64,000 bases of DNA from Terebella lapidaria. Its lineage: Eukaryota; Annelida; Polychaeta; Terebellida; Terebellidae. The DNA lies in NCBI GenBank assembly GCA_949152475.1, contig OX424564.1:9796001-9860000 (forward strand), given 5' to 3'. Below are positions 12,630 to 22,931 of this stretch, piece after piece (position 1 is the stretch's first letter; every line of letters starts with the position of its first letter). The translations under genes and the position numbers were made by a program. The notes under the pieces were generated by a model, which worked only from the letters and a program-made list of their open reading frames with translations, made no database searches and had not been told where the DNA came from.

Positions 12630-13439
12630 ACTATTGTGAACGGAAAGCTTGGTGAGTGTGATGGACTATTTGTATGAAACCATAGAGTGACTTTTGATGA
12701 AAATGGAAAAATCTACGTAATGAGTTAGGTAACTTCCCTGAGGTGCTGGGATTTCAATAAATGTGTGCTATGTTCGCTTGATAATTTGATTACCTTGATA
12801 TTTAACCACTGTTCATCATAGGCTTGTGTAGTGGTATTGCTAAATTTAGCCCAAGAACAAATTGCTAGCATCGATTTCTAGCTCCACTTAAGAATACCAG
12901 ACAATTTTCAAGCCGACAAATGGAAGAAGACAGTTTATAGAGAGATAAAGATCACACTGAGAAGCTTTCATGGTCCTCTCCACCAACACGAACATTGTGA
13001 ATCGCATTATAATTTCAGCTTTTTCAATTTGAGAAGAAATTGTCAAAGGGAATGTATATGCAAACGTTAGAGAAATTATGTTCTGAGCGTTCGTCAAATA
13101 GCTTTCATGATGTACCGTCAAATGATGTAAACGAAACAGCACGTTGAATGTTCCATGCAAATTTATCGCATTAATACCACTTTATGTTTTAAAAGTGACT
13201 GGTAGAAATCCAAATCCGTTAACGACATCTGGCCTCTGCTTCTGACAGTTTATAAATTACAACACCCTATATATCACTATCAACACCAATGTCCATCACT
13301 GGCGAAATCTGGGAAAAATTTGGAACGATATTTTAATTAATTGAGGCTTCATCATAGAAGATTCATATCCCCCATTTCACAGTGTTCAAATAATTGAGCC
13401 GGTGTCACCGCTGGTGGACGTTAAATCTGTCCCCGAGGA
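12630..13439. other. No recognisable feature
   Basis: A+T-rich spacer. A 90-codon open frame on the minus strand at 12888-13160 has no recognisable motif and no good splice context, so it is not called. Confidence 0.4.
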
Positions 13440-13760
13440 TACCATCAGTACCATCAGTAGCCTTTTGGCTTGTGATTAGGTACTTATGTACTTGTCATGT
13501 ATCTATTCCATGGGGTTTGTTACGGATTTCTGAATTATTTTCGTAGGTTGTTGGGCAGTTGTATACTTATTCCATCAGGTGTACAGAAGAAACAACTACA
13601 TTTACCACACTGTCTGCCCCTGATGACGCCAGTGTGTCTTTTGATAAAATATTTGGTTGGGCTTTGTTTCTATTGCAAAATGTTGTATTTTACGTTTGTT
13701 ATTGGAATCATCAAAATCTGGCTATACTGGTGGTAATAGATTGATACTTACATTCAGACA
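13440..13760 (+). repeat. Dispersed module S2, copy 2 (fullest)
   Basis: About 320 bp, running from CATCAGTAGCCTTTTGGCTT through CATCAGGTGTACAGAAGAAA to AATAGATTGATACTTACATT. It is the clearest copy for defining the module. A frame reading TLSAPDDASVSFDKIFGW is open here and also in the copy at 15.1 kb, but the other copies do not keep a full frame, so coding is doubtful. Confidence 0.55.
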
Positions 13761-14350
13761 TCTTAATGGTATCTATCCGTGGTACCATTCAAATTCATGT
13801 GTAAATGTATATATGTATATATATTTACATGGCGTATGTACATGCCTGGAGATCTGGAGTTTGGAGATGCATTATTCGGGCTACTTCAAAAGGATATACA
13901 TTGTACGACAAATCTAAGAAAAGTGTCAGCGACACGATCAGAATCTCATCTGTCCCTCAAGGTCACTGGCTAATTATGTATACATGATGTGCTATTACAC
14001 AACTGATAATGCTGTTTCATAGGAATTACTGAGGATACAAGAGGTGACATCGATTGAACAGGGGATTACTGTGTTCAGGTTTTCAAATAACGTTGTTTTT
14101 CTATCTGTATAAGACATGTGATATGACTTAAATATACAAATTTTCCCCAGATTGTGAAAAAAAACCATCACAATTCTTACATAATATACTAATTATGAAT
14201 TTCAATATAAGTTGAGTGACGAAATCCAATCAAAGCATACTGATTAAAATACAGTGTACTGGGAGAACAATCAAAGCACTGAATGGGTTAGCCATCTGAT
14301 AACAAATATGAATACCATACCAATACTTTTGAAATTCTAGCATTATTTAA

Positions 14351-14514
14351 GGAATAATGTATAGGTTTGCCGTGACTGTGGCACGATAAGCTTCTCGGGC
14401 CAGATGACAATGGCCCTCGACGCCGACGAGAAGCTTATCGGCGTCTCGGGGCCATTGTCATCTGGCCCGAGAAGCTTATTGTGCCACAATCACGGCAAAC
14501 CTATACATTATTCC
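14351..14514. mobile_element. 164-bp foldback element (near-perfect palindrome)
   Basis: The left arm, starting GGAATAATGTATAGGTTTGC, and the right arm (from about 14448) are reverse complements over about 66 bp with few mismatches. Only about 33 bp lies between them, and that centre repeats the arm motif GAGAAGCTTATCG. As RNA or single-stranded DNA it would form one long hairpin. No coding capacity. Likely a foldback MITE. Confidence 0.65.
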
Positions 14515-15080
14515 TATTCTAACATGGTTGTGATCTTACCTGAAAGCCTTTACAAGAAATCGTGACTCAGTTATTAGGATTTATGAAGTTCGAAACGAGT
14601 AGCTTGTCCTTCAAATGTAAGCAAACCCGATCGCTGGTTTCGGTGTTTGTGTTTTGACTTTAGCTGTTCCAAATGCCTCCCTCTGTAACCAGGAACGCAC
14701 GTGCAAATTACGTCACAGACTCGCCCCATACCATAATACCTCGTTTATTATGCCAAACAAAATGCGCTTGCCCACATACTGTGCGAAACTGCAAGGTTTT
14801 AAACCTGAATCTACTAGCGCCTGAATAGATCTATGTACCCTATGTTCGATTGGGTTTTAAAAAGACGAACAAAATCGCTTTTTACAATATTTTTTGTCAC
14901 ATATAAAAATGTAGCATAGGCTAGATGTAATCACCGTTTATGAACAAGTAGGCCTAGGTCTACAAGTAGGCCTATAGAATGCGCAAGTAGACCATATCTC
15001 ACGAATTTACCAGTGCTATTTGTTTGAATTAATGAAAACATTCTATCGGAATTTTTACCAGTATTGGGACATTTATTTTT
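14515..15080. other. No recognisable feature
   Basis: A+T-rich spacer between the foldback element and a third S2 copy. No splice-flanked coding segment was recognised. Confidence 0.4.
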
Positions 15081-15084
15081 TAAT

Positions 15085-15300
15085 ATAGTTGGGCAGTTGT
15101 ATACTAATTCCATCAGGTGTACAGTAGAAACAACTACATTTAACACACTGTCTGCCCCTGATGACGCCAGTGTGTCTTTGGATAAACTATTTGGTCGGGC
15201 TTTGTTTCTATTGCAAAATGTTGTATTTTACGTTTGTTATTGGCATCACCAAAATCTACTGTATTTGTGGTAATAGACTGATACCTACATTAACCGTGTT
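15085..15300 (+). repeat. Dispersed module S2, copy 3
   Basis: Matches copy 2 from the TGGGCAGTTGTATAC region to TAATAGACTGATACCTACAT. The first 100 bp of the module is missing. Confidence 0.55.
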
Positions 15301-15435
15301 GGACATTTGTAAACTTATGCCGTTATGGCTGTAGAGTCGCGTATGACAGCAAAACAACTTATGCTACCTAGTTTGAATCAACAGAACCATTAGGCCTATA
15401 AATATGAACACACATTCTAGATAAAATAGCGTCCA

Positions 15436-15687
15436 TCAATTTGTTGATTTGAACTGCAACGCGTTTTGAGTGGGAGCCATGTTCAGTGTTATATTCACGG
15501 GCCCATGGAAAGTACCCCCACTGATGATTGGTGCAGTAGGTACATCGCAGCCCTGGGATTTGCTACCCGTATCAGCGCGCTGGGTGGACGGAAGTGCGAG
15601 CGCATCGGAAGCCATCGGAGTCGGAACCTTCTTACTTTCTTCTGGCAGGGTAGAACGGTTAGCGAAGGTAAACAAGGCATTTGACAT
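15436..15687 (-). CDS. Possible terminal exon, unrecognised protein
   Basis: An 83-residue frame ends at TAG/TGA-flanked sequence. It is clearly richer in G+C than its surroundings. The peptide is low in bulky residues and carries a stretch SGGTFHGPVNITLNM near its end. Short G-G-x-F-x-G-x-V-x-I motifs are seen near the termini of some animal innate-immunity proteins, but this resemblance is an impression, not an identification. CCCAG lies just upstream of the first codons and could be an acceptor. The 3' end of the CR1 LINE begins only 33 bp further upstream on this strand, so the exon may have been cut off from its gene. Confidence 0.3.
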   Translation of the reverse strand: MSNALFTFANRSTLPEESKKVPTPMASDALALPSTQRADTGSKSQGCDVPTAPIISGGTFHGPVNITLNMAPTQNALQFKSTN

Positions 15688-15720
15688 GTCGCATTTTTGT
15701 TGCTGGGTTGGCCCTTCAAT

Positions 15721-15740
15721 GTAAGTAAGTAAGTAAGTAA
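15721..15740 (+). repeat. (GTAA)5, 3' tail of the CR1 LINE
   Basis: Five perfect tetranucleotides, reading TTAC on the element's strand. They form the 3' terminus recognised by the element's own reverse transcriptase in this group. Confidence 0.8.
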
Positions 15741-15909
15741 AAGTTTATTTAAAACGTCGATGTGGAGGTTGAACAAAAAACATTAGCAGTTGGCTGCTAG
15801 TAATCGACATGATATGAGATACAGTGGGTATATACAAGATGAAGTAAAGATGGAAAAAAAGCATATCATGCTGTCATATAATATTTACATACAAGTGACA
15901 GATTCACAC

Positions 15910-18834
15910 TCAAACGTTATTCAAAGTACATATTAAACAGTTTTGACATACACATAGAACTTCCCATTTGGATATTTTGTTTTTAAACTCACGTAATGAA
16001 GAGCTATTTTTGATGTCCGATGGTAGTTTATTCCAGTACAGAGCCCCCTGATAAATTACAGAGTTCTTTCCATATCTTATTGTCTTGAAGTCAGGAAGTG
16101 CTACTGGGAGTACATTTCTGGTGTCATGAACCATATCTTTCAACGTTACGAAACCATGTAAGTAAGTCGGACTTTTTCCATGAATAATTTTTTAAAATTG
16201 AATTAGTATGCCCCTTATCCGTTTGGTATGCATGAGAGAAAGATTGGATAATTCCCTTAGATTGTTATAACTGCAGTTATAATCCTTATAAACATGTTGT
16301 AATGCTCGTTTTTGGAATTTCTCGATTTTGCGTGCATCACTAGTGCTACATAGGTGAAAAATTGATGAACAGTATTCAAAATGGGACATAATGAAGGAAT
16401 GGAACAGTATTCGTTTACTACTGACATTCAGTTGAGAGGCCAGTCTTGCTAGAACATTAATTTTTCTTCCTGCCTTTTTACATAAGGTTGCAACATGATC
16501 TTTGAACAACAGTTTATTGTCTATTTCAACACCCAATAGTTTGACCTTTTCCTGTCCCGTGATCGTGAAATTGTCTATTTTTATACTGTAGGGGCAGTAT
16601 TCTTTATCAAAAATGATCATTTGAAATTTATCAGGATTTGCTTTGAGATGATTTAAACGAAACCATGAAATCATGATTTGTGCAATACTTCGAAGATTCA
16701 TACATATTTGTGTAGGATCACTACCATAGCAACAAACTGTGTTATCGTCTGCATAATTGAATACGTCACATATTCCGCTGATCATATTTAAAAGATCGTT
16801 TAGATGAATATTGAATGCGAAAGGACCAAGAAGAGAGCCTTGTGCTGCTCCCTTTGATACAAATTTCCATTGACTGCGGGCATTTCCCAGCTTAACACGT
16901 TGTTTTCGGTTCATAAAATAGTTTGCAAAAAATTTACATGATGACTTGCTTAAGCCATATTTGGATAATTTGGCAACCAAAAGCTTGTGTGGTAAACAAT
17001 CGAAAGCCTTCGACAGGTCGGTCAGTAAGGCGCCACATACTTCGTTTTTATCCATGGCAGACTTACAGTTTTCAACTAGTCTGAGTAATACATTTTCACA
17101 ACTATGGCCTTTACGGAATCCTGACATGTAGGGAGAGAAAATGTGGTCAAAATATGGAGACATCTGGTCAATAATTATTCCCTCGAAGACTTTGGACATG
17201 CACGGGAGAATACTTATGGGTCTATAGTTTTCTTTGAGTGTGCTATCACCTTTTTTGAGAACTGGACATACCTCAGCGTTTTTTAGGGCAGATGGAAAAG
17301 TACATGTTTGAAAACAAGTGTTTAAGGTGAAACTCAAGGGACCACATAACGCCTCTGCTCCCAATTTGATCAGTTTGGGCGGTATCCCATCAAACCCTGT
17401 GGCCTTTCGGGGGTTGGTTTTAGAAAGTTTGTCGTACATAACAGAATTAGATACACTGGAGAAGTTAAAACCAGAATATTTAGAATTGTTTTGTATAAAG
17501 AGAATACTATCATGGTCATTATATGTAGACGTTATATCATCAATATGTTCATCTTCACATCCATGGATTGAGTCATCATACCCAATGTGTTTAGCAATAT
17601 CGACAAAATATGTATTTAGTGTAGAACAAATAATTGTTTGGTCGTTTACAACAACATTTTCATCAACCAAAGTTAAATTATCACAGTTACTAGTGTGTTT
17701 ATCCGATATGAGTGGCTTTACAGCTTTCCAGAATTCACCACTGTATTGACCAGTATAACATTTCTTATTCATGTAATAAGCAAAACTTTCCTTGCGCATT
17801 TTAACAACAAGATTTCTGTGTTTTCTATAACTTTCCCAATTTCTTTTACTTTTATTCTTTTTATATTTACGCCTTAACATATTTTTATAATTGATTTCCC
17901 TTCGCAGTTTACCATTCATAAAAGGTAACTGAGCACGTTTGACCCTTTTAGTTTTCAGCGGTGCATTTTCATCGATGATTTGCTTCAGGAGATGTTCTTG
18001 GAACCAATATATATCATCCACCGAGTCAAAAATTTCGGCCACTTGGAAAGGAGCTTCGTGTAATTCACGGATATATTTTTCTTCATTGAAATGTTTATAT
18101 GAACGGTATGATATCGTTTTGGGTGTTTTCTTTGGGATATGCGTTTTCGTGGCGAAGCAAACCATGTGATGAAAATCACTTAACATACATTCAAATGAGA
18201 ACACCCCTTGTAACTTTTTGGGGGCATTGCTTAAGACAACATCGATAGTAGTTGGGGTTTTACTTTTGAAGCAGGTAGGGTTTTTAACAACATTTTTGAT
18301 TCCATAAACTTGTAGGACATCCGCTATACAATGAGAATCTTTGGTCATATTGACATTTAGATCACCAACCACAACTATGTTTGGATACATGCTGCAACAT
18401 TGTGAGATAAAACGTTCGAATATTCTATTAAAAACACCATTGGTTACTTTGGGTTGTTTGTACATTGAGCAAAAAAGCCATTTGTCGGATTTGATCGTTA
18501 TTTCAATGACGATACATTCAATTCTACCATTTTCACATTCAATGTTTTCCATTTCCGTTAGTCTACGATGGAGAATATCATCTCTCACATGGGCTAATAC
18601 ACCACCCATGTTAGATGTACAATCATCTAGATAAGTTTTAAAACCGGGTATATGAAACTGAGCGTCAGGAAAGGTGTCATCAACTTTAGTCTCTTGTACA
18701 AATAGAATATCAAGTACTCCCTTTGTAAGGGATTCGTATAAAGGGGCGTGTTTATGACGTATGCTATTGATATTGATGTGACCCACTTTTAGACAATGCT
18801 TATATTTATGATAAAACCGAACAAGTTCGCACAA
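15910..18834 (-). pseudogene. CR1 ORF2: endonuclease and reverse transcriptase, one in-frame stop
   Basis: ORF2 nicks the target and copies the element RNA there. The 880-residue frame (16192-18834) starts MCELVRF. It contains an APE-type endonuclease (VGHININSIR near 17, FVQETK at 45-50, VVGDLN near 155, SDFHH near 219). The reverse transcriptase follows with KATGFDGIPP near 477, DLSKAFD at 606-612, AAQGSLLGP near 663 and the catalytic YADD at 694-697. A TAA at 16192-16194 interrupts it. The same frame continues for about 80 residues to 15910 (KDMVHDTRN, WNKLPSDIK), which is the usual C-terminal tail of these proteins. So the damage is a point nonsense change, not a frameshift. The stop falls behind the catalytic core, and a truncated enzyme could still be made. 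Confidence 0.85.
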
Positions 18835-18945
18835 TTCATTGGATTGTTCAAGGATAGAGTCAATAGTATTGGGTACATTGTGAGTTATTTCCGCGGTGGT
18901 CGGAGGAGCGGCAGGGTCGGGGGCACACTCGTCTTGGCCATCATC

Positions 18946-19132
18946 CTAGCGCGAGTACGAGGTCCGGTCGTCACTGTAGCGGGAGTGCGATGTCCGTGTG
19001 ACGCCGTGGTGTTTGGCCTTGTGTCCATCTTCTCCGCACAGATTACAGTCCAGTGGATAACTGTATCTGCACCTTTTTGTGTTGTGGTTGGTTTCACCAC
19101 AATTACGGCAGAACTCGGGCATCATGGATTTT
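18946..19132 (-). pseudogene. Duplicated C-terminal fragment of CR1 ORF1
   Basis: This repeats the last part of ORF1: the two zinc knuckles (MMPEFCRNCGETNH onward, then CNLCGEDGH) and the C-terminal tail ending SYSR. In the open frame it is preceded by endonuclease sequence from the other end of the duplication (18946-19257), so a read would be a chimera of unrelated parts. It lacks the PHD and SGNH domains. Confidence 0.8.
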
Positions 19133-19912
19133 TTCGTGTAATTCACGGATATATTTTTCTTCATTGAAATGTTTATATGAACGGTATGATATCGTTTTGG
19201 GTGTTTTCTTTGGGATATGCGTTTTCGTGGCGAAGCAAACCATGTGATGAAAATCACTTAACATACATTCAAATGAGAACACCCCTTGTAACTTTTTGGG
19301 GGCATTGCTTAAGACAACATCGATAGTAGTTGGGGTTTTACTTTTGAAGCAGGTAGGGTTTTTAACAACATTTTTGATTCCATAAACTTGTAGGACATCC
19401 GCTATACAATGAGAATCTTTGGTCATATCGACATTTAGATCACCAACCACAACTATGTTTGGATACATGCTGCAACATTGTGAGATAAAACGTTCGAATA
19501 TTCTATTAAAAACACCATTGGTTCCTTTGGGTTGTTTGTACATTGAGCAAAAAAGCCATTTGTCGGATTTGATCGTTATTTCAATGACGATACATTCAAT
19601 TCTACCATTTTCACATTCAATGTTTTCCATATCCGTTAGTCTACGATGGAGAATATCATCTCTCACATGGGCTAATACACCACCCATGTTAGATGTACAA
19701 TCATCTAGATAAGTTTTAAAACCGGGTATATGAAACTGAGCGTCAGGAAAGGTGTCATCAACTTTAGTCTCTTGTACAAATAGAATATCAAGTACTCCCT
19801 TTGTAAGGGATTCGTATAAAGGGGCGTGTTTATGACGTATGCTATTGATATTGATGTGACCCACTTTTAGACAATGCTTATATCTATGATAAAACCGAAC
19901 AAGTTCGCACAA
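19103..19912 (-). pseudogene. Truncated duplicate of CR1 ORF2 (endonuclease part)
   Basis: The first 260 residues match the start of the main ORF2 almost exactly, with the ETK, GDLN and SDFHH endonuclease motifs. The frame then leaves at the duplication junction and ends in KIHDARVLP. It has no reverse transcriptase. As it follows ORF1 directly, it takes the normal place of ORF2 in the transcript and could compete with translation of the complete ORF2 downstream. Confidence 0.85.
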
Positions 19913-20023
19913 TTCATTGGATTGTTCAAGGATAGAGTCAATAGTATTGGGTACATTGTGAGTTATTTCCGCGGTGGTCGGAGGAGCTGCAGGGTCGGGG
20001 GCACACTCGTCTTGGCCATCATC

Positions 20024-21565
20024 CTAGCGCGAGTACGAGGTCCGGTCGTCACTGTAGCGGGAGTGCGATGTCCGTGTGACGCCGTGGTGTTTGGCCTTGT
20101 GTCCATCTTCTCCGCACAGATTACAGTCCAGTGGATAACTGTATCTGCACCTTTTTGTGTTGTGGTTGGTTTCACCACAATTACGGCAGAACTCGGGCAT
20201 CATGGATTTTCGATTCGACGTTGAAGACGATGCAGTAGGAGGTGTTGTTTGGGGAGCACGCCGAGGAATATTTGATTTTCGTCGGGCATGGTTCCAGAAT
20301 GAATGATTTAGATCTTCGTTGTCCGAGATTGGGTTTGGTGGGGTGATCTTCGTTCGACGGTAGTTCCTGTTGTCTGAACATACACCAGTGTTGACGTCTC
20401 GAATGTTGAGCCTGAGATTGCGCGCCAGACGGTTTGTGCCTGATCGCGTCAGATGAACGCCGTCTGCAAGCAGGTACCCGTCGTTTACGGTCCCGTCACT
20501 GAGATGGAAAGCGGGATCGTTGTTCACGAAGTCCCACCTTTCGTCTAAGCACATCCCCTGTAGCGAAGCGTTCACAGAGTGTATTTTGTCAGTGACGTGA
20601 TTTTCACAGGCGCGAGGGCAGATGCTGGACACGGTGATATTGCTTGTTTTTTGGTTGACGGAGTCGTACAGGTCTTTGTAGTCTTTGACGATGTCTCGTG
20701 CTTCTTTATCGCTATCGCAGTCGTTTCCACCACATGCGATAACGATGCGGTCGTAATGCTCATCACTTGAGACACTTCTTTCTGGACACTTCTCGGACAC
20801 TTCTTTCTGGATATCTTCAATTTTCGCGCCTCGGCAGCATTTTACTGTGGTATCCTGTAGTTTATTCGCTTGTACATCACGTATGATACTACTGCCGATC
20901 AGGAGGGTTTGGGGCTTCTTCGTGAAGGATTTCCATGTACTTTCAGCGCTTTGTTGCGTCAACGCAGCTAGTTTTGTCCGCAGATCGACGTTTACGACGG
21001 AGAGTCTTTTACACTCCTCTGTTGTAGACTGCAGCTGTGCCTGCAGTTGTGCTGCGAGAGTGCTCTTCTTTTCTAGTAGTTCGATTTGAGTGGAAAGTTC
21101 ATGTATCGTCGTGTCCATACTCATCATTGTTCTACATTGATATTTGACAAGAGTCAGGATTTTGTCTAGAGTCGAAGCACTCTCACGACATTTGCCACAG
21201 GTCCAGATACCGACGATGTCAGAGTCCTGTTCATCAACACATTCTGGATGAACCCAGATTTGGCATAGGTGACACTGGACTAGAGATTTTTTGGAAGTCT
21301 TTGTATGTTTGCAATCTGCCACACATACCTTCTGATTGTTCTTTTTCGTGGCTTTCTTATGTTCTCGTCCGGACGAACGTTGTCCCAGAACGGAGGTTTC
21401 TTGGCTACGTGGAATTTGAGTGGATGTTAACGGCGCAGAAATATCCGAGGTGGAATCAAACAGCAGCATCGTTGCATTTTCCACGTCTGAGGCGGTTTGT
21501 GAAAAATCAATTGCCCCAAGCGTCGCGTCGCTAACCGTCTCCCCTGCCAACGCCGGGTCAGGCAT
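20024..21565 (-). CDS. CR1 ORF1: PHD, coiled coil, SGNH hydrolase, zinc knuckles
   Basis: This 513-residue protein is intact. Residues 81-126 form a PHD-like zinc finger (CVADC, CHLC, HPEC, CGKC). A heptad-like helix of about 150-200 suits a coiled coil. Residues 218-395 fit an SGNH/GDSL esterase, with block I LLIGSS (the usual GDS is GSS here), block III IACGGNDC and block V DGVHL. The C-terminus has a CCHC knuckle (CRNCGETNHNTKRC) and a second one with altered spacing (CNLCGEDGHKAKHH). Esterase-type ORF1 proteins are known in CR1/L2 LINEs and are thought to bind RNA and lipid or membrane. The codon ATG at 21565 follows a G+C-rich leader. ORF2 normally starts about 110 bp later. Confidence 0.85.
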   Translation of the reverse strand: MPDPALAGETVSDATLGAIDFSQTASDVENATMLLFDSTSDISAPLTSTQIPRSQETSVLGQRSSGREHKKATKKNNQKVCVADCKHTKTSKKSLVQCHLCQIWVHPECVDEQDSDIVGIWTCGKCRESASTLDKILTLVKYQCRTMMSMDTTIHELSTQIELLEKKSTLAAQLQAQLQSTTEECKRLSVVNVDLRTKLAALTQQSAESTWKSFTKKPQTLLIGSSIIRDVQANKLQDTTVKCCRGAKIEDIQKEVSEKCPERSVSSDEHYDRIVIACGGNDCDSDKEARDIVKDYKDLYDSVNQKTSNITVSSICPRACENHVTDKIHSVNASLQGMCLDERWDFVNNDPAFHLSDGTVNDGYLLADGVHLTRSGTNRLARNLRLNIRDVNTGVCSDNRNYRRTKITPPNPISDNEDLNHSFWNHARRKSNIPRRAPQTTPPTASSSTSNRKSMMPEFCRNCGETNHNTKRCRYSYPLDCNLCGEDGHKAKHHGVTRTSHSRYSDDRTSYSR

Positions 21566-21818
21566 GGCTCGGGCCCGGGGTATAGCCTAAAATGGCTAAA
21601 TCAGTCAACCGTGCAATATGAATATTGCCAGTAACTTATAATGGCGATGTAGAAAATTCGATTTATCAGACGATACTTCACCAGATCACGATGAAAGTAT
21701 TGTCTATAGCTTCTATGACTGTTGACACACAACTGTTGATATGTATCCAGATGTTAATACGTTCGAATCTGTCGTCTCTACGTGTGTCAATATATGATAG
21801 TACATGTACGATTCTATA

Positions 21819-22520
21819 TCAACGCACAAACATGTTGCCATGGTGATAAATGTAAGGTTGGAGCCCCTGCACAGATTTGTGCCCAGAAACGAAAGTGATG
21901 TCCTGCGAATCAACGCCTGCTTGAAACAGAGCAGTGATACTTGTCGCTCGTATACAGTGATTCGTGTACATCGTCGTCCTGCCTCCGTGCTGATCGTGCG
22001 CATCATGTTAGCGAGTGTGTTTTTACCGAGAGGGGCATTTCTGAACCAAAGCTCATCCTTCGCCTTCTCGAGCGGACGTTGGAAGAACGAGTCACAATCG
22101 GGGTGCAGTTTTGGAAGATACAGCTTCAGTGATGTGACCGGACACCTTTCTGGTTGCTGAGGTACAGCCGCCATCACCGCCTGCTTCTCTTTGATCTTGC
22201 TTTCGGACCCCTGTTTGGTTTTTTCTTTTTCATTGAATGCCATCGTGACGAATTCTACTCCTTTGGCATCTGCTTGGAAAATGAAACTGTCCTTTGTCAA
22301 GGAACGCAGGCCTTCTCTGCCCCGCGTTGCGAAGAAGAAGCTGATGTCAAAATAAACTTTGTACAACAAATGGGTAGGAGTGTCTGCCTTCAGACAAGTT
22401 CTGTACATGACATCCAAGTCCTCTTGTGAGATTGGGGCATGGTGTTTAGCGACATCTTTCCCTTCAGAGCGCAGTACTTTCAAGGTGCCTATGAAGACTT
22501 TGTATGCATGATGGAAAATC
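21819..22520 (-). pseudogene. DUF3504 recombinase-like domain, frameshifted
   Basis: The frame contains VFIGTLKVLRSEGKD, then FATRGREGLRSLTKDSF (the RGREGLR region that holds the first catalytic Arg in tyrosine recombinases) and FQRPLEKAKDELWF. Near 21975-21985 the frame shifts by one base. In the next frame the expected ending appears (YTNHCIRATSIT, then TFVSGHKSVQGL) and closes at TGA 21821-21819. H-x-x-R, G-H-K and a Tyr five residues after VQ are kept, so the recombinase signature is present but not in one frame. The 5' side has no AG acceptor giving the correct phase. Confidence 0.65.
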
Positions 22521-22701
22521 ACGGTATCCAATTTAAATTTACTATTTTATCACCCAATTCAGTCAGTTCTGAATATTAACCCTTTTTATTCAAAATAAAC
22601 TGGGTTTTTTTGTATCATTTATTCATATGGCATACTGTGTCATTTGTTTCTTCATTCATTTATTTGAACCAAATTGATATAAATTGTGCAGCTGCATTAA
22701 C
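22521..22701 (-). other. Unresolved interruption between DUF3504 pieces two and three
   Basis: About 180 bp of A+T-rich sequence separates the two pieces. Its left side looks like a donor (AAG then GTTAAT). None of the AG sites before piece three joins in phase with piece two: two of the three lead at once to a stop. AATGCA and CATGCA occur at the two edges, so an insertion with short target repeats is an alternative to a damaged intron. Confidence 0.4.
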
Positions 22702-22931
22702 CTTTGGAAATTCGGCATCACGCATGATATTGATCTGTCGGTTGTAGGGAGGAAGGGTCAGGTGCCTGTTGATGGCAGAGCACATGCCGGTGTAGGAGGA
22801 CTTGGAATATGTTGAGCGAGAAGCACCAGCTTTGGGGGCAACCGAGGCGTAAAATTCCGCCAATAAGTCAGCCAGCGCATGCACTGGCAAGGCTTCGAAA
22901 TCGGCAGGTTTATTTTTCTCGAATAGCCAGT
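22702..22931 (-). CDS. DUF3504-type exon, SAM-like N-terminal domain
   Basis: The exon of 230 bp has a very good acceptor (a run of about ten T, then GCAG) ending at 22932 and a donor-like AAG/GTTAAT at 22702/22701. It encodes DWLFEKNKPADFEALP, LADLLAEFYASVAPK, SYTGMCSAINRHL and INIMRDAEFPK. In DUF3504 proteins this part corresponds to the core-binding domain of tyrosine recombinases, the four-helix domain that clamps DNA. The exon starts needing one base from the previous exon and ends in phase 0. It is undamaged. Confidence 0.65.

Larger units (their letters stand above)
18055..20210 (-). repeat. 1,078-bp direct tandem duplication inside the CR1 LINE
   Basis: Copy A (about 18055-19132) and copy B (about 19133-20210) are in the same direction with a constant offset of 1078. 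Only about half a dozen base differences were noticed. The unit runs from the end of ORF1 through the spacer into the middle of the ORF2 endonuclease. At the junction (about 19132) the ORF1 sequence CATGGATTTT runs directly into the endonuclease sequence TTCGTGTAATTCACGG, with a 1-3 base overlap of T residues. Confidence 0.9.
15721..21600 (-). mobile_element. CR1-group LINE, near full length, with internal duplication
   Basis: A non-LTR retrotransposon about 5.9 kb long. In transcription order it has ORF1 (20024-21565), a truncated first ORF2 start (19103-19912), a repeated ORF1 tail (18946-19132) and the main ORF2 (15910-18834). It ends in a (TTAC)5 tail at 15721-15740. Short tandem repeats instead of poly(A) are normal for CR1/L2 elements. 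A 1,078-bp tandem duplication covers about 18055-19132 and 19133-20210. The element is otherwise little decayed, with only one premature stop in ORF2. No target duplication was found. Confidence 0.85.

Noticed and set aside
12122..12655. Glycine- and proline-rich frames (104 and 89 codons)
   Set aside because: They are translations of the G- and C-runs inside the TIR element.
13497..13987. Overlapping frames of 60-86 codons in the S2 module
   Set aside because: Most other copies of the module do not keep them, and no splice context or motif is seen.
18796..20224. Plus-strand frames of 116-123 codons
   Set aside because: Shadows of the CR1 coding strand; they appear twice only because of the duplication.
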